Shown here piece by piece: positions 8,642 through 19,201 of a stretch of 44,164 nt of DNA; the first letter of the stretch is position 1; each line of letters starts with the position of its first letter. Below the pieces are notes generated by a model, which did not search any database, was not told where the DNA came from, and worked only from the letters and a program-made list of their open reading frames with translations. Source of the DNA: Emiliania huxleyi CCMP1516 (taxonomy: Eukaryota; Haptophyta; Isochrysidales; Noelaerhabdaceae); contig NW_005198167.1 in the NCBI RefSeq assembly GCF_000372725.1, positions 235,757 through 279,920 on the forward strand, in the 5' to 3' direction. The position numbers and the translations under genes are program-made.

Positions 8642-10543
8642 GCGAGGGGCAGCGCCTCACGCGCCACGCCCTGCTCGCTCGCCGTTTGGTCGAGCTTGGC
8701 ACAGTGAGCAGTGTGCACGACACTCAGACGTCAGAGCGCAGCGCGCGCCGTGTACAGGGAGCGCGATCCTCCGACACCGTTGATGTCCCGGGTACGTATA
8801 AGTACGTCAGTATTCTCGCATTTTCTCTTTTCCTCACTGCAGGTTTTGGCATCACAAACCGCGACACAAATCCGTACTGGCTCTGGTGCGTGGTGGCGAG
8901 CAGGGCCTCCCTCTCACGCACATATCCAGCACGCCAAACTCGCCCGCCTCGATGCAGATGCTCAGCCCGAACCCGAGCGACGTGATCGCCAGCGACGGCG
9001 CCAGATGCTGCGAATTTTCCACCGCCGGCAGCCGCGCCGTTGGCGGCGTGGAGCGGAGTCCGAGCCACAGCGGGCTCGCCTGTTCATGGGACGTGTCGTG
9101 GACGGGGTCAGGGGCGTGTGCTAGGTGCCAACTGCTCGGAGTACAGCGCTGAGAACAAAGACCTGTGCTCCCCATCTAGGCCTCGAGATCTGGGGAGGTA
9201 TGGGGAGATATGGGGAGATATGGGGAGAATTAGAAGTCGCAGGATTGTGAGCAGCACTCCTCGCAATCGTAGCATCTCTGTGCGATTGTGAGCGCCTACG
9301 CTCGCAATCCTACATCTTCTAGGTAGGACTAAGAGCAGCTCCGCTCCCAAGATGAATGACTGGTGACGCCTACGACTACTACCAGCGCGCTCGCAATCCG
9401 AGCAAAGTCTAGGGCTGCGAGCAGCACTGCTCACAATCCTAGCGACAAGCCTCTGATTGCGAGCAGGAGCGCTCGCAATCCTAGCTAGAATAACCAAGAA
9501 TGAAACGCAGCGTTGTCGTCCCGCAGTCCCGTGAGCACGTGCACATTGCTGCGGATGGCTTCCCGCTCTCAACACGGGCCAGGCTGATCGAATGTTAGCA
9601 CTCCGATGAGCAAGAAATGTTTCGCAAAATCCACCGTGTGTTCCTCAACCGGGAGCATGACCGGCAAGACGGAGACGCAGTCTTTGAAGATGCCAAACCG
9701 ACAGCAAACTAGACAAACGATGATCTGTTTGGTTGTTTTGGCAAACAGTTTAGTATTTGCCGATAACTTGGCGAACAAGAGGCAAACAAACGAGGTACTC
9801 GGACATTTCGTCAGTAATCTGTCTGTGAGGGTCCGCCCGCAGGCGCATTTTGTGTGACGCACCCCCCCGGACTGGGCGGAGAAATCCCAGGAGCACGCTC
9901 CTGGGCACTCCGCCCCCCGCCCCCACTTGCCCTGTCCCCTGACTGCGTGCCCCGACACAAAGTAATGGCGACACATATAGCGCGGGGGACACTGCGCCGC
10001 CGCCGGGGGGCGGTATGCCGCTACACTTCGGTGCTTTGTGTGGGTCGCGTTCCCATGGCAGCTGTGTGGCTGAAGCCCTCGTGCCGCTGGCGTACTACGT
10101 CCACCCCCCCTTCTCAGGAGGTGGTTCGGCAAGCGGCGACCCCTCGAGACACCGTGTAGCGTGTTGGTGCTTGGTGGGGAGGGAGAGCGGCGGCGGGAGA
10201 GAGAGGGAGGCCTGGTGAGTGAGGGGGAGAGTGAGCATGTACACATCATAAACACGTGTAAAAGCTCCCCTTCCGCTTCCCAACGCCTGAACGAAAACCT
10301 TCCCTGGGACCCCGTGTTGCATGTCTGACTGTCACTGTGCGATTTCGGGGCCCGGGGTTGTGCGTTTATGTGACAATACTGACGGTCGGCCGGCGTCACG
10401 CCAATTCGCACAATTGTCATAGGGTGATAATCCACCTCGAGACCTCGAGAGAGAGCGCGTCCAACGCGCAAAACTGCCGCCCCCGTTGGGGCTCGCGAGT
10501 GGGACAGCTCGAACACGATCGCAGAAACGCTGCTTTGGCTCCA
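8642..10543. other. Intergenic; hairpin cluster and AT-richer block
   Basis: On the minus strand 8940-9170 has an exon-like open stretch (SLAITSLGFGLSICIEAGEF) bordered by possible splice signals, but no recognisable family. 9190-9230 holds the reverse complement of the ATATCTCCCC repeat. 9243-9483 is the hairpin cluster. 9590-9830 is AT-richer, with repeated GCAAA/TTTGC motifs and no gene I can defend. 9850-10540 is the kinesin upstream region. Confidence 0.5.
9243..9483. repeat. Array of small GCTCGCAATC hairpins
   Basis: At least four stem-loops use the same arms, GATTGYGAGC on the left and GCTCRCAATC on the right: 9243-9268, 9284-9309, 9414-9440 and 9456-9482. A half-site lies at about 9390-9400 and a diverged one at about 9331-9350. 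Most arms are followed by CCTA or CTAG. Confidence 0.75.
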
Positions 10544-13326
10544 ATGGGGAACGCAACCTCGGCCATCGAGACCAGCGGCGACTGCCACGGCACCGCAGCG
10601 CGTCGACAGAACAACCGTGACGTCTTCGGCGCGGGCGTGTCCGCGTTTCGGCAAGAGCTCAGCGGTGACGGGTGCCCCGCTCCCATCCCGATCCGCGAGG
10701 CGTCCATGCGTGCGCGGCCTCGCGTCGTCGTTCGCAAGCGCCCGCTGTTCGAGCACGAGGCCGCTCAAGACTTTGACGTCCTCTCGTGTCAGGGCGGCAC
10801 CGACGTGTGGGGCGAAGGCGATGCGGCCGCGCTGTGGGTCACGCGCGCCATGCTCGCTGCCGATCACCGGACGATGTACTGCGAGCACCACGGATTTTAC
10901 GCGGACGCCGTCTTTGGGGAAGCTGCGAGCACAGCCGAGGTGTACAATGCGGTGCTCGGCGGCCCGCTGCAGCACGGCTCAACGACGGTGCTGTGCTTTG
11001 GGCAGACCGGCTCCGGCAAGACGTTCACGCTCGCCGGGATCATCGACATTCTGCGGGAGGCGCTGCCGAGTGGTGGCGGCCGGTGGCGAGTGAGCGCCCT
11101 CGAGGTTGCCGGCAATGCGGTGACGGACTTGCTTCACGCCTCTGCTCGGTGTGTGCTCCGAGACGACGCCGGGCGTTGCACGCGCGCCGTGCTCCTCCCT
11201 GCCAGGGCGGCGGACACTGCTGGAGAGGGCGGCGCGGAGCCGAGCAGCAGCGGCGCGCCGTGCCTGCTCGTTGGAAGCGCCGCGGAAGCCATCGACGCGA
11301 TCGTCGACGCGGCGCGCCACCGCTCGACGCACCGCACCGGCGTGCACGATGCCTCCTCCCGCACGCACGCTGTCTACCAGTTGGAGCCTGTCGACAGCGA
11401 GGGCACTGGCCGAGGGGCTGGCGGACGCCTCTGCCTCACCCTCGTCGACCTCGCCGGTTCGGAGTGGGCGCGTGACCAGGTGACACTTCCGAGAAGCTTC
11501 CGCCGCCACGCCGCCAGACCCGCGTGCGTGAGAGCCACTCTTGCCAAGGCCTCCAGTCGCCCTCCAACGCCGTCTGGCCAGCGCTGCTGCCACCTAGCTT
11601 CCCCGGGCTTTGACTCCGCCCGACGCGCCCCGCGCAGGTGAGCCACGAGCGCGCGCGGCGCAAGGAGGCGCAGGAAGTCAACGCCTCCCTCTCGGCGCTG
11701 AAGGCGTGCCTCGCGGCGCGCGCAAGCGGAGTGCGCCTGCCAGCACGCGACACGGCGCTCACGCGGCTTCTGCGCGGGCCGCTGGAAGGAGAGGGGCGGA
11801 TGGTGCTCATCGCCACCGTCTCGCCCTCCTCTGCCGACGCGGAGCACGCGCTCGACACGCTCAGCCACGTGGGGCTGCCTGTGAGGACGGTGGCAGGCGG
11901 CGCGGGCGGCGGCGGCGCGGGCGGTGGTGGGGGCGGTGGCGGGGACGGTTCTGCCCACCGCTCAGTCGTGGGCGGCGCCTGCGCCGATTGGCAAGGCGTC
12001 GGGCCGTGCGGCGCGCGCGTGCTCACTCGCCGCCTGCAGGGCCGGGCCTCACTCATGCGCGGCGAGGTGGCGGGCAGCGTCGACGTCGACCGCCCGCTGC
12101 CGCCCAGCCCGCGAGATTGGACCTCGGCGGAGGTTGTGCGGTGGTGGCTCGCGACGTCGACCGCTGCGGTCGAGCGGATCAACGCCGAGGTTGCGGAGGC
12201 GGCCGCTGCGGGGTTCGCCGCCGCGGAGCAGAAGAAAAGGCGCGCCCCTCGCCGCCGAGGCGGCTCTTTTGCGACGCGCCCTCGACTCGACCCTGACGCG
12301 TCCGTGACGTCTTCTCACAGGCTGCGCGTCGTGCTGCGCGGCGCCGAGTGGCCGCCGCGCACCAAGCTCGGGCTCAGCTTTGAGCCTCCCGGCCTCGCCG
12401 ACGCACCGCCCACCGCACCGCCCACTCTCTCCCGCGTGACTCCGCGCACGCCGATCGCCGATGCGTCACCTCTCATCCGACGGGGGACGCGCTTGGTCGG
12501 CTGTCGGCTCGCGCTTGCGCAGGAGGAGGGGGCGCCACCGGAAGGCGCGCGTAGCGACGCCGGAGAGAGCTTGACGGCTGGCATCGACCACCGAGCTGGT
12601 GCCAGCGACGCACCGCCGGGCAGGTCGGGGCTCTTGGCAGAGTTGCGGCGCGGCTCGTTGGCACTGACGCGTGTGGCGGACGCGCTCGACGCGGCGGAGT
12701 CGGAGGCGACGCGCGCGGCGGAGGCGCCTAGATGCCTCAGACCGTTCGCTTGCCCGGCCGACTACGTAGTCCACTACAGCCTCTGAATGCGAGGCCCGCT
12801 GACCCTTTGCGGTGGCGTGGTGGGACGCTCAACCCCCGCCTTCACCGTGCAGGCGGAGGAGGTGCCGCGCAAACTCGACGACGACGCGGCGCTGCTCCGC
12901 GCCTGGGTGGTGGGCGGGGAGGCGGCGCAGGAAGAGGAACGGCGGCGCATTGCCCGCCGCACAGAAGAGGAGGTGGAGGCGGAGGCGGCCGGGCGCGCCG
13001 CAAGCGTCGCGGTAGCACGGGCGCGGCTCGATGAAGCCAGGGCGGTGCTGGCGCGGGCAGCGGCCGCGGCGCGCCAGGTCGAGCTGGAAATCACGTTCGA
13101 GCCTGCCGCCTTTGGCCGGGCGGAGGTGCCGCGCGTGCCACGGCACTTCTCCGGTGCGTCGCGGCTCGGGCAGGGCGACGGCAAGGCGTTCATGAACGCG
13201 TTCGCAGACCCCGAGCGGGGGCTGCGGTCGCTCATTGTCGCGTGCGAGGGTGACACACGCGTCGCCGAGACACTCTTCCAAGCGCTCTGCGCCTTGGCCG
13301 GCACGACACCGCGAACGGCTGATTGA
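10544..13326 (+). CDS. Kinesin-13-like motor protein (three exons)
   Basis: Proposed exons are 10544-11479, 11638-12717 and 12853-13326, giving 829 aa with consistent phase. The motor domain shows RPRVVVRKRPL (the kinesin-13-like first strand), the P-loop GQTGSGKT at about residue 153, switch I SSRTHAV, switch II LVDLAGSE, and after intron 1 the alpha-4 segment KEAQEVNASLSALKACL. Kinesin-13s usually depolymerise microtubule ends, and that activity is inferred. Exon 3 opens with a charged coiled coil (QEEERRRIARRTEEEVEAEA). Intron 1 is GT-AG in phase 0. Intron 2 is read as GC-AG with GCGGAGG at both ends, because otherwise exon 2 stops at 12786. The N-terminus MGNATS fits an N-myristoylation signal. 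The ATG at 10544 is chosen as the first in frame before the motor. Confidence 0.85.
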
Positions 13327-13871
13327 TGTACTGACGTAAGGTCGACGGGGAGGAGGAGGCGTATTTGGCTCTGCGCGCCTGTAGTGCTGTCAGTCAGTGT
13401 GTACGGCTCTACCCGGAGTACTGACTTCACACAGCACACGAAACGCGTCGTCCGTCGAAACCACACCGGACACCGAGGGAGAGCGAGGTGCCGAGGAGCG
13501 AGAGGTCGAGCTCCTCCGTACCAGCTTCGCCTCGCGCCGACGCGCTTGAGGCTTGTCGCTTGTGAGAGAGGCGTGCGTTTTGCGGGGTGGTTCCGGTTAA
13601 TATATGTGTAAAGCCCCGTACATACGGGGTACCGTACCCTTTACATCATCCGATACGCAGTTTGCGGGGGCCCCACAACCGGTCCGTCGATCGCGTGGCG
13701 CACACATACAATCACCCTCGCGCGAGACTCCATAAAACCCAACAGTAAATACCGTGTATTTACGGTATGCCATGTGCGAGACCGTTCTTGATCTTACGGC
13801 GGTCGAAACACCTCTCTGACGCGCTCGATTTAGTCTTGTACCTTGCGAGCTTTTACATCATGAGGATTCTC
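13327..13871. other. Intergenic between convergent kinesin and PLP-enzyme genes
   Basis: No gene seen. There are small perfect palindromes at 13613-13628 (CCCCGTACATACGGGG) and 13745-13763 (GTAAATACCGTGTATTTAC), possibly 3'-end structures of the convergent transcripts. Confidence 0.5.
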
Positions 13872-15287
13872 TCACCCCGCAGCCGCACTCACCTGAAGGA
13901 TGGCGCGCTGCAAGTCCTCCTGCAGGTGCGCCGCCTCCTCGAGGCCGACGCTCACGCGCAGCAGCCGCGGCGAGATGGCGTCGTCGTACTTCCGCCGCCA
14001 CTCGATCAAGCTCTCCACGCCGCCGAGGGACGTCGCGTCGCGGAACAGCCGGAGGGCTGCGGGGAGGCTGCGCGCAGCTTGCTCCGACGCGAGCTCCAGC
14101 GCGAAGCAGCCGCCGTAACCGCCGCTCATCTGCCGCCGTGCGACCCCATGCGACGGGTCCGAGGGCAGCGAAGGGTGCGCCACCGAGTGCACGAGCCCTA
14201 CGGCAAGGTCAGGTCGGGTCAGGGCAGGCATCTCTTCACACTAGGTCGACCCTCGCGACTCCACGTCGAACGACAGGAGCCCCCCGCAGCAGTAACAGTG
14301 CGAGGCCCAGTGCGCGTGGGTGGGCGGGCCTGCCAGCGGGTGGCCCGCCTCCCTCCGCACGGCGCGATCCAGCCAGTGGGCAAGCTCCGCCGCTGTCGCC
14401 GACTGGCGCTCAACGCGCAGGTGGAGGGTGCGGAGCGATCGCATCAGGAGCCAGACCTCCAGTGCACCCGGCGTCGACCCGACCGCCGAGCGGTCTGCGC
14501 GCAGCTCCGAGGCCAGCGCGGCGTCGCGGACGCACAGCGCGCCACCGATCGCGTCAGAATGCCCCGCAAGGTACTTGGTCGTCGAGTGCATGACAATGTC
14601 TGCGCCAAGCGTCAGCGCGCGCTGGAGGGGTGGCGGCGCGAACGTGGAGTCGACGACCACCCGCACGCCACCCAATTCCCGCGCAGCGTCGGCGTAAGCA
14701 GCCACGTCGGCCACGTGGCAGTCCGGGTTGCGCGGCGTTTCGAGCCACACCACGTCGCCCTCGCGCAGGACGGCCGCCGCGTCCTCCGGTGTCGGCAGCG
14801 GGATCGGGTTGCAGCTAGCTCCGCCCGAGATACGCTGGAGCTGCTCAAGGACTTGGTGCGTGCCGTGGTAGCCTCCCGAGATGGCGACGCGGCTCGGCAG
14901 CAGCCGTGAGAGCGCTCCGAAGGTGGCCGCCAAGCCGGAGGCATACAGCACCGCTCTCGCCGGCGAACTTGGCGTGCCCTCGATGGCGCCGAGCAAAGTC
15001 TCGCATCGTTCCCTGGTTGGGTTTGAGATGCGACTGTAGACGTGCCCGTCGGATCCGGGCTCAGGGCAGGTGAAGGTCGTGCTCAGAGACAGCGGCGGCG
15101 ACACGTCGTGTGCCGTCGCCATCCTTCCTCCGCCGTGGTCTTCGAGTGCATCAGCGTGGACGGCGGCTGTACTGGAGCCGCGAAGGATCGCCGCAGATCC
15201 TGCATCCGATGATCCTGCATCCGAGGAAAACACAGCGCGCCGCGCGATGAGCAGGAGCGGCCGCTGCGCAGCGGCTCGTCGAAGCAT
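13872..15287 (-). CDS. Cys/Met-metabolism PLP-dependent enzyme (cystathionine gamma-synthase/lyase-like)
   Basis: Two exons, 15287-14345 and 14197-13872, join in phase 1 to give 422 aa. This fold-type I family makes or breaks cystathionine and related thioether or thiol amino acids. Residues 1-25 (Arg-rich, Ser, no acids) look like an organelle targeting peptide. Family signatures are YSRISNPTRE (about 84-93), VVDSTFAPP (PLP Asp about 213), HSTTKYLAGHSD with the Schiff-base Lys at about 238, HPSLPSDPSH, and a C-terminal SLGGVESLIE...LLRVSVGLE. The usual Thr-His segment between those last two motifs is replaced by WRRKYDDAISPR, so substrate class is open. The intron (147 bp) is GC-AG and carries the repeat shared with PEP carboxylase introns. 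The stop follows CAG|GTGAGT, a perfect donor, so a further 3' exon is possible. Confidence 0.85.
14198..14344 (-). other. GC-AG intron containing an introner-like repeat
   Basis: On the minus strand the intron runs from GCCACCC to CTTGCCGTAG. Its middle (14322-14244) aligns along about 80 bases with the PEP carboxylase intron at 43418-43497: CACCCACGCGCACTGGGCCT, then a GGGGCTCCTGTC block, then CGCGAGGGTCG. Both are in sense orientation relative to their host genes. Confidence 0.75.
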
Positions 15288-17149
15288 GGCTTCTCACCAC
15301 GCCCCGGCCTCGCCTACTGTGCTGCATGAATGGTTGGGCAAGTGTGAACACCACCTCGTGCCACGGCGCCGCAGGCGCCTGTTGATGGGTCCAGGTGATA
15401 GCCCTGGATGGGCAATGCATACGCCTAGTTGGACCTCAGATCGCCCGACCGCGTCCCGGTGCTCTGTGGTCGGATTTGTGACGCCGCCACACCGCACCGC
15501 GGCCGGGGGCCCTCCGGAGGACGAGGATGGCCGTGACGGACCGGGACGAGCTCTGGGAGGTTCAGTGTCAGTGAGTATATTGTAAAGACAGACCATATGC
15601 ACAATATCTCTCAGTCTAGCTAAGCCTGGGAAGGCGATGCCGGGGCCGTACAACAGCTTGATGGTGCTTCGCCGGCGTGCGTCCCGGAGCGGTCCCGGAC
15701 GGGCGGTCCGTGGGACAAAATCGGGGGACAACGCCGACGGCGCTCTGATTCGACTTTTTACTTCAAACAAAGACAGTGGCACGCGCCGCGGCGCGGTGCA
15801 TGCCACTGTCAGGAGCGGATCGTGTCCCCCACAACTTGCCCAACCATTCAGGGCGACGAGTAGAGTTGGAAGGAGATGGGAAGATGGAACAGCCCGAGGG
15901 AGGAGCGAACGAAAACACGTATGGGAGGTTGAAGTCATGCACCACGCTGCCCGGCGTTTCTCATATTTCCCCAAAAAGCTAGGCCCACAACGACGGTGTG
16001 TGTGTTGCCGCGGCGATGCCTCCGTCCGGCTGCTGTAGCGGGTGGCTTGCTGCTCGCTGCGATGGCGAAAAACTCGTCTCGTCGCACACCAAGAGCTTAT
16101 GCTCTGGCGAGATGTGAGGCGCATGCGCCCAGGAGGGGAGGGCGCATGCGTAACGACGCTGCTAGAGATGCCTTTCGGGGCCCAAAGATAAAACTTCTGA
16201 TGCCATGCGTGACCTAGTAGTGTCCCTTGCTATGGGCGTGTCCACGTTGAGAGTATCTGGCCGAGCGCGCGCGCGCGACGTGGGGACCGTCTATTAGGCG
16301 GGCAGTTTGCACGACGTGCGCGTGGGGTCTATGTAGTTACCGAAAGATCTTTCGTCATGGCAAACACTTTCTCGATCGGCATCGGGAGCACGCAGCTCTG
16401 GGTGTCAAACGTAACCACCGGGGGCGACATACTGGCTTCTTCGCGTTCGTCGCCGATGTGTCGGTCATGGCGACTTTTTTTGACGACGCGGGCGTCGGTC
16501 ACGGGCCGCTCGTGTGGATGCGAGAATAGCTCCGCCGTTCATGGAGGCAACCGATGCGAGTCGACTGGTGTGTGTCGTCGTGGTTTCGTATCAAGAGTAC
16601 TCACTCACACACACAAGCTCATCGGCTGCGTCGAACAGGCCACATCTGCGCGATGGCCATCTGCATGCACCTCGATCCTGTGCCGTGTTTGTTCTGACCC
16701 AACCAACCAAGGAACACACACACACACACCAGTGAGGGAGGGCGAGACGATCGATGGGTCCCGTACCATGCGGAGACGCAGGAAACCAGGCAGGGTGCGA
16801 GAGGAAACTCTCGTACGGCCTTCGCGGCACCGACGGGCATGGAGCCGCAGCTCGGTCGGTCGGGGTTGATGAGATCCGCAGCCGCAGTGCGACAACTTTA
16901 ATTTTGGTATTCAACTTCCTCTCTGGACTCGCACGTCGGTGTGTGTGACGAGAGGAGGGCTTGTTTTCTCTGTTTTCTAAAAAAAAGCCTGGGCGGGGCG
17001 GCGGGCGGGCGGGCGCGCGGTGCGGAACGGCGTGTGCGTGTGTGTGACTGCGACAAGGGACCATTGGGTTTGTATTATTAACAACGAAGGCGAGGTCAAA
17101 AAAAAAGTGCGTGCGGCGCCTCGCAGTCTAAAGAGCGTTCCCTCCTGGA
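15288..17149. other. Intergenic; one TIR-like element, no supported gene
   Basis: 15329-15850 is bounded by a 20-bp inverted repeat. 16110-16160 has GGCGCATGCG palindromes. 16590-16740 and 17020-17050 contain short CA/GT runs. The open frames here are short and mutually overlapping, without motifs. Confidence 0.5.
15328..15851. mobile_element. Possible MITE-like element with 20-bp terminal inverted repeats
   Basis: The left end TGAATGGTTGGGCAAGTGTG and right end CACAACTTGCCCAACCATTC are inverted copies differing by about one base or indel, 520 bp apart. An internal perfect hairpin lies at 15773-15811 (GACAGTGGCA/TGCCACTGTC). No clear target-site duplication is visible, so chance pairing is not excluded. 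Confidence 0.4.
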
Positions 17150-18630
17150 ATGGCTGGAGTGGTGAACCTCACGGTCTGTTCTGCGGGCGGCGCCGGGCGC
17201 GGGTCGACATGGTCGCCGTGGATGTCGCTTTCCTCAGTCGCGTTCGAGAAGCAGGATCCCGATCGCTGGTTCGCGGAGCTCGAGCTGTCGGGCGTGCCCG
17301 GGGCGCCCTTTCACGGCGCGCCCATGCTGCCCGTGACGCACCAGAGCGCAATCTTCGGGCACTCCTCCGTCAAGCAAAACGCCCACAACCGGGAGCGCGG
17401 GGTTTGGTTCTACTATGCGCGGGGCTGCAGGCGCGCCCACACACGCTTGTTTGGCGGCCCTCGCACGGACACTTTCCAGACGCCTCCAATCGAGGAACGA
17501 TCTGGCCGTACGTGGCTCCGCACTGCCCTCTAATCCGCCCCACGCGATGCCCCGCAGCGACCTGTGGTACGACCCAGGCACGACGCTCGTAGCCCTCAAC
17601 AAGGTGGACGCGGCCCTCAAGCTCGCCGCGCTCTCTTCGCATCGGGGCTCTCACAGCAGACTGAAGGTTCACGGGGCCGACTACAGTGTACAGCGGGGAG
17701 GAGTGGATGCTACCGGCCGCCAGCGGCGAGCCGTGGCCGAGCTTGCGAGCTGGGTGTGGAACCGGTGCCTGCGGCGCAGCGCGATGGCGCGCGAGCGCTA
17801 CAGGAGCGCGCTCAACACGTCGAACCGCGCCCTGTCGGAGCTGCTCTCGAGGGCGGCCGCCGGCCCTTTCCCGCTCGACCGGGAGACAGGGCGGACTGCC
17901 CGATCTCCCGCCTTCCAGTACGCGCACGCCCTCGGCAGGGGAGCGTGTGTGGGCGAGTGCGCGCGGCAGGAGGTTGCGGCCTGCCTGTGGCTCTTCGAGT
18001 TCCTCGACCCGTTTCTGATCGCTCGTGGCCGCGCGCTCGGACTGCGCTCTCTTCAGCTGCTGCAGTCGCCGCACGCGGGGTATCTGTTCTTCCGGGAGCC
18101 CCATAGGCACGCCGCACCGTGTAGCATTCACCCCGGGTAGCCAGCTCTCGACCCCCGCCGTGTTTCGATATGGTCGGTCGGTAGTAACGGAGAGTCCGCC
18201 TCCGCCACACCACAGGTGGGCCGTCGAGATCCTCGACCTCGCTTCTGCCGACCGGCTCGCCACCGAGGCCGAGCGCGAGCCCGGCGCGCTCTTGGAGCGG
18301 CTGCGTGGTGCGGACGGGGAGGTGTGTGAGCCGGCTTGCTTCTTCGCCTGCTGCGCGGCGTGCCTCAATTCGCCGCTCACGCTGCGGCTCTGCTTGGAGC
18401 AGCGTGGCCAGCGGCCCACGCCAGCCCGAGGGCACCGCCCCCCCACCTTCTTCCCCAAGGTGGCTATGTGCGGTGGAGGCTGCGAGCGTGGCCATGCGGA
18501 CACTCCGCCGCCGCTGCTCGCGGCAGTGGAGTACGTACGTGCGCGGCGGAATGCATCTGGAGAACGTGGTCGAGTCCTATCCTCAGTAGATGCTCACTCC
18601 TCAGGAGATCGGGCGGTAGTTCCTCATTGA
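17150..18630 (+). CDS. Unrecognised conserved-looking protein, three exons
   Basis: I do not recognise this family. Proposed exons are 17150-17430, 17558-18097 and 18216-18630, with phases closing to 411 aa. Both introns are read as GC-AG: CTGCAG|GCGCGC to CCGCAG, and CGGGA|GCCCC to CACCACAG. The joins give smooth text, YYARGC/SDLWYDPGTTLVAL and GYLFFRE/WAVEILDLASADRL. The protein looks globular, with aromatic-rich N-terminal segments and two Cys-rich stretches (GRGACVGECARQEVAACL and EPACFFACCAACL) that could bind metal or form disulfides. AGCGTGGCCA is repeated at 18401 and 18485 (84 bases apart, in frame), so exon 3 may hide another intron. No membrane segment or signal peptide stands out. 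The start ATG at 17150 is a guess. Confidence 0.6.
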
Positions 18631-18670
18631 CTATATCTACTTAGTGTGTCGTGGTCTTAGTCAATCTTTT

Positions 18671-19030
18671 CTACTTGTACTCTTCCCCATGGGTGCGCTT
18701 CATAGAGCTCCCCGGCGCCCGGTGGAGGAAGAGAGGCCACCTACCGCGAGATCCGAGTCGGCGAGTGCACTCCAGATACCAGAAGTGCTCAAGTTGCGCG
18801 GCGAGGCGGTGCGCCGCGTCGCGGCCGCCCGGGCCGGGCCGCCGCCAGCGGCCCGACGCGCCGCGTCCCACGCACCCGAAACCGTGCGGCTTGAGCAAGT
18901 AGTCCTTGAGCGGAGCCGTGTCGCCCGTGCAGACGAGCGCGCCGTCCGGGTTGAGCTCGAGCGCGAGGCGGAGCGGCGAACCGGCCTGCGGCGCGCGCTT
19001 GGAGGGGAAGGCGAGCGTCGACTGGGTCAT
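18671..19030 (-). CDS. Small hypothetical ORF divergent from the F-box/RCC1 gene
   Basis: A 119-codon minus-strand frame starting MTQSTLAFPSKRAPQAGSP. It has non-repetitive, protein-like sequence (DGALVCTGDTAPLKDYLL, then GFGCVG and AAHRLAAQLEHFWYLEC) but no family I can name. It lies within 170 bases upstream of the F-box/RCC1 start, so it may be a divergent gene, an exon of a larger one, or chance. Confidence 0.35.
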   Translation of the reverse strand: MTQSTLAFPSKRAPQAGSPLRLALELNPDGALVCTGDTAPLKDYLLKPHGFGCVGRGASGRWRRPGPGGRDAAHRLAAQLEHFWYLECTRRLGSRGRWPLFLHRAPGSSMKRTHGEEYK

Positions 19031-19201
19031 CCGGGCCCCCCTGCAGCACCCCCAGCAACCAGCCACAGCGGAGCGTCTGCGCCCCTCCAGCCTCGCTCCG
19101 CAGCATTTCTTTTCGCTTCTTTTCGTAAAATTCTTTTCGTATTCCTCCCGCTCGGGTGTGTCTGCTGCGTTTCTTGCCTGCAGGTTTTTCTTTTTCTCGG
19201 G

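Noticed and set aside
8852..9175. Minus-strand exon-like stretch (SLAITSLGFGLSICIEAGEF)
   Set aside because: Plausible codon text and a nearby GTGAG donor, but no start, no partner exons and no family, so it is noted only as gap content.
9569..10975. 468-codon minus-strand frame over the kinesin 5' region
   Set aside because: No domain motifs. It overlaps the kinesin motor exon antisense and mixes AT-rich and GC-rich segments.
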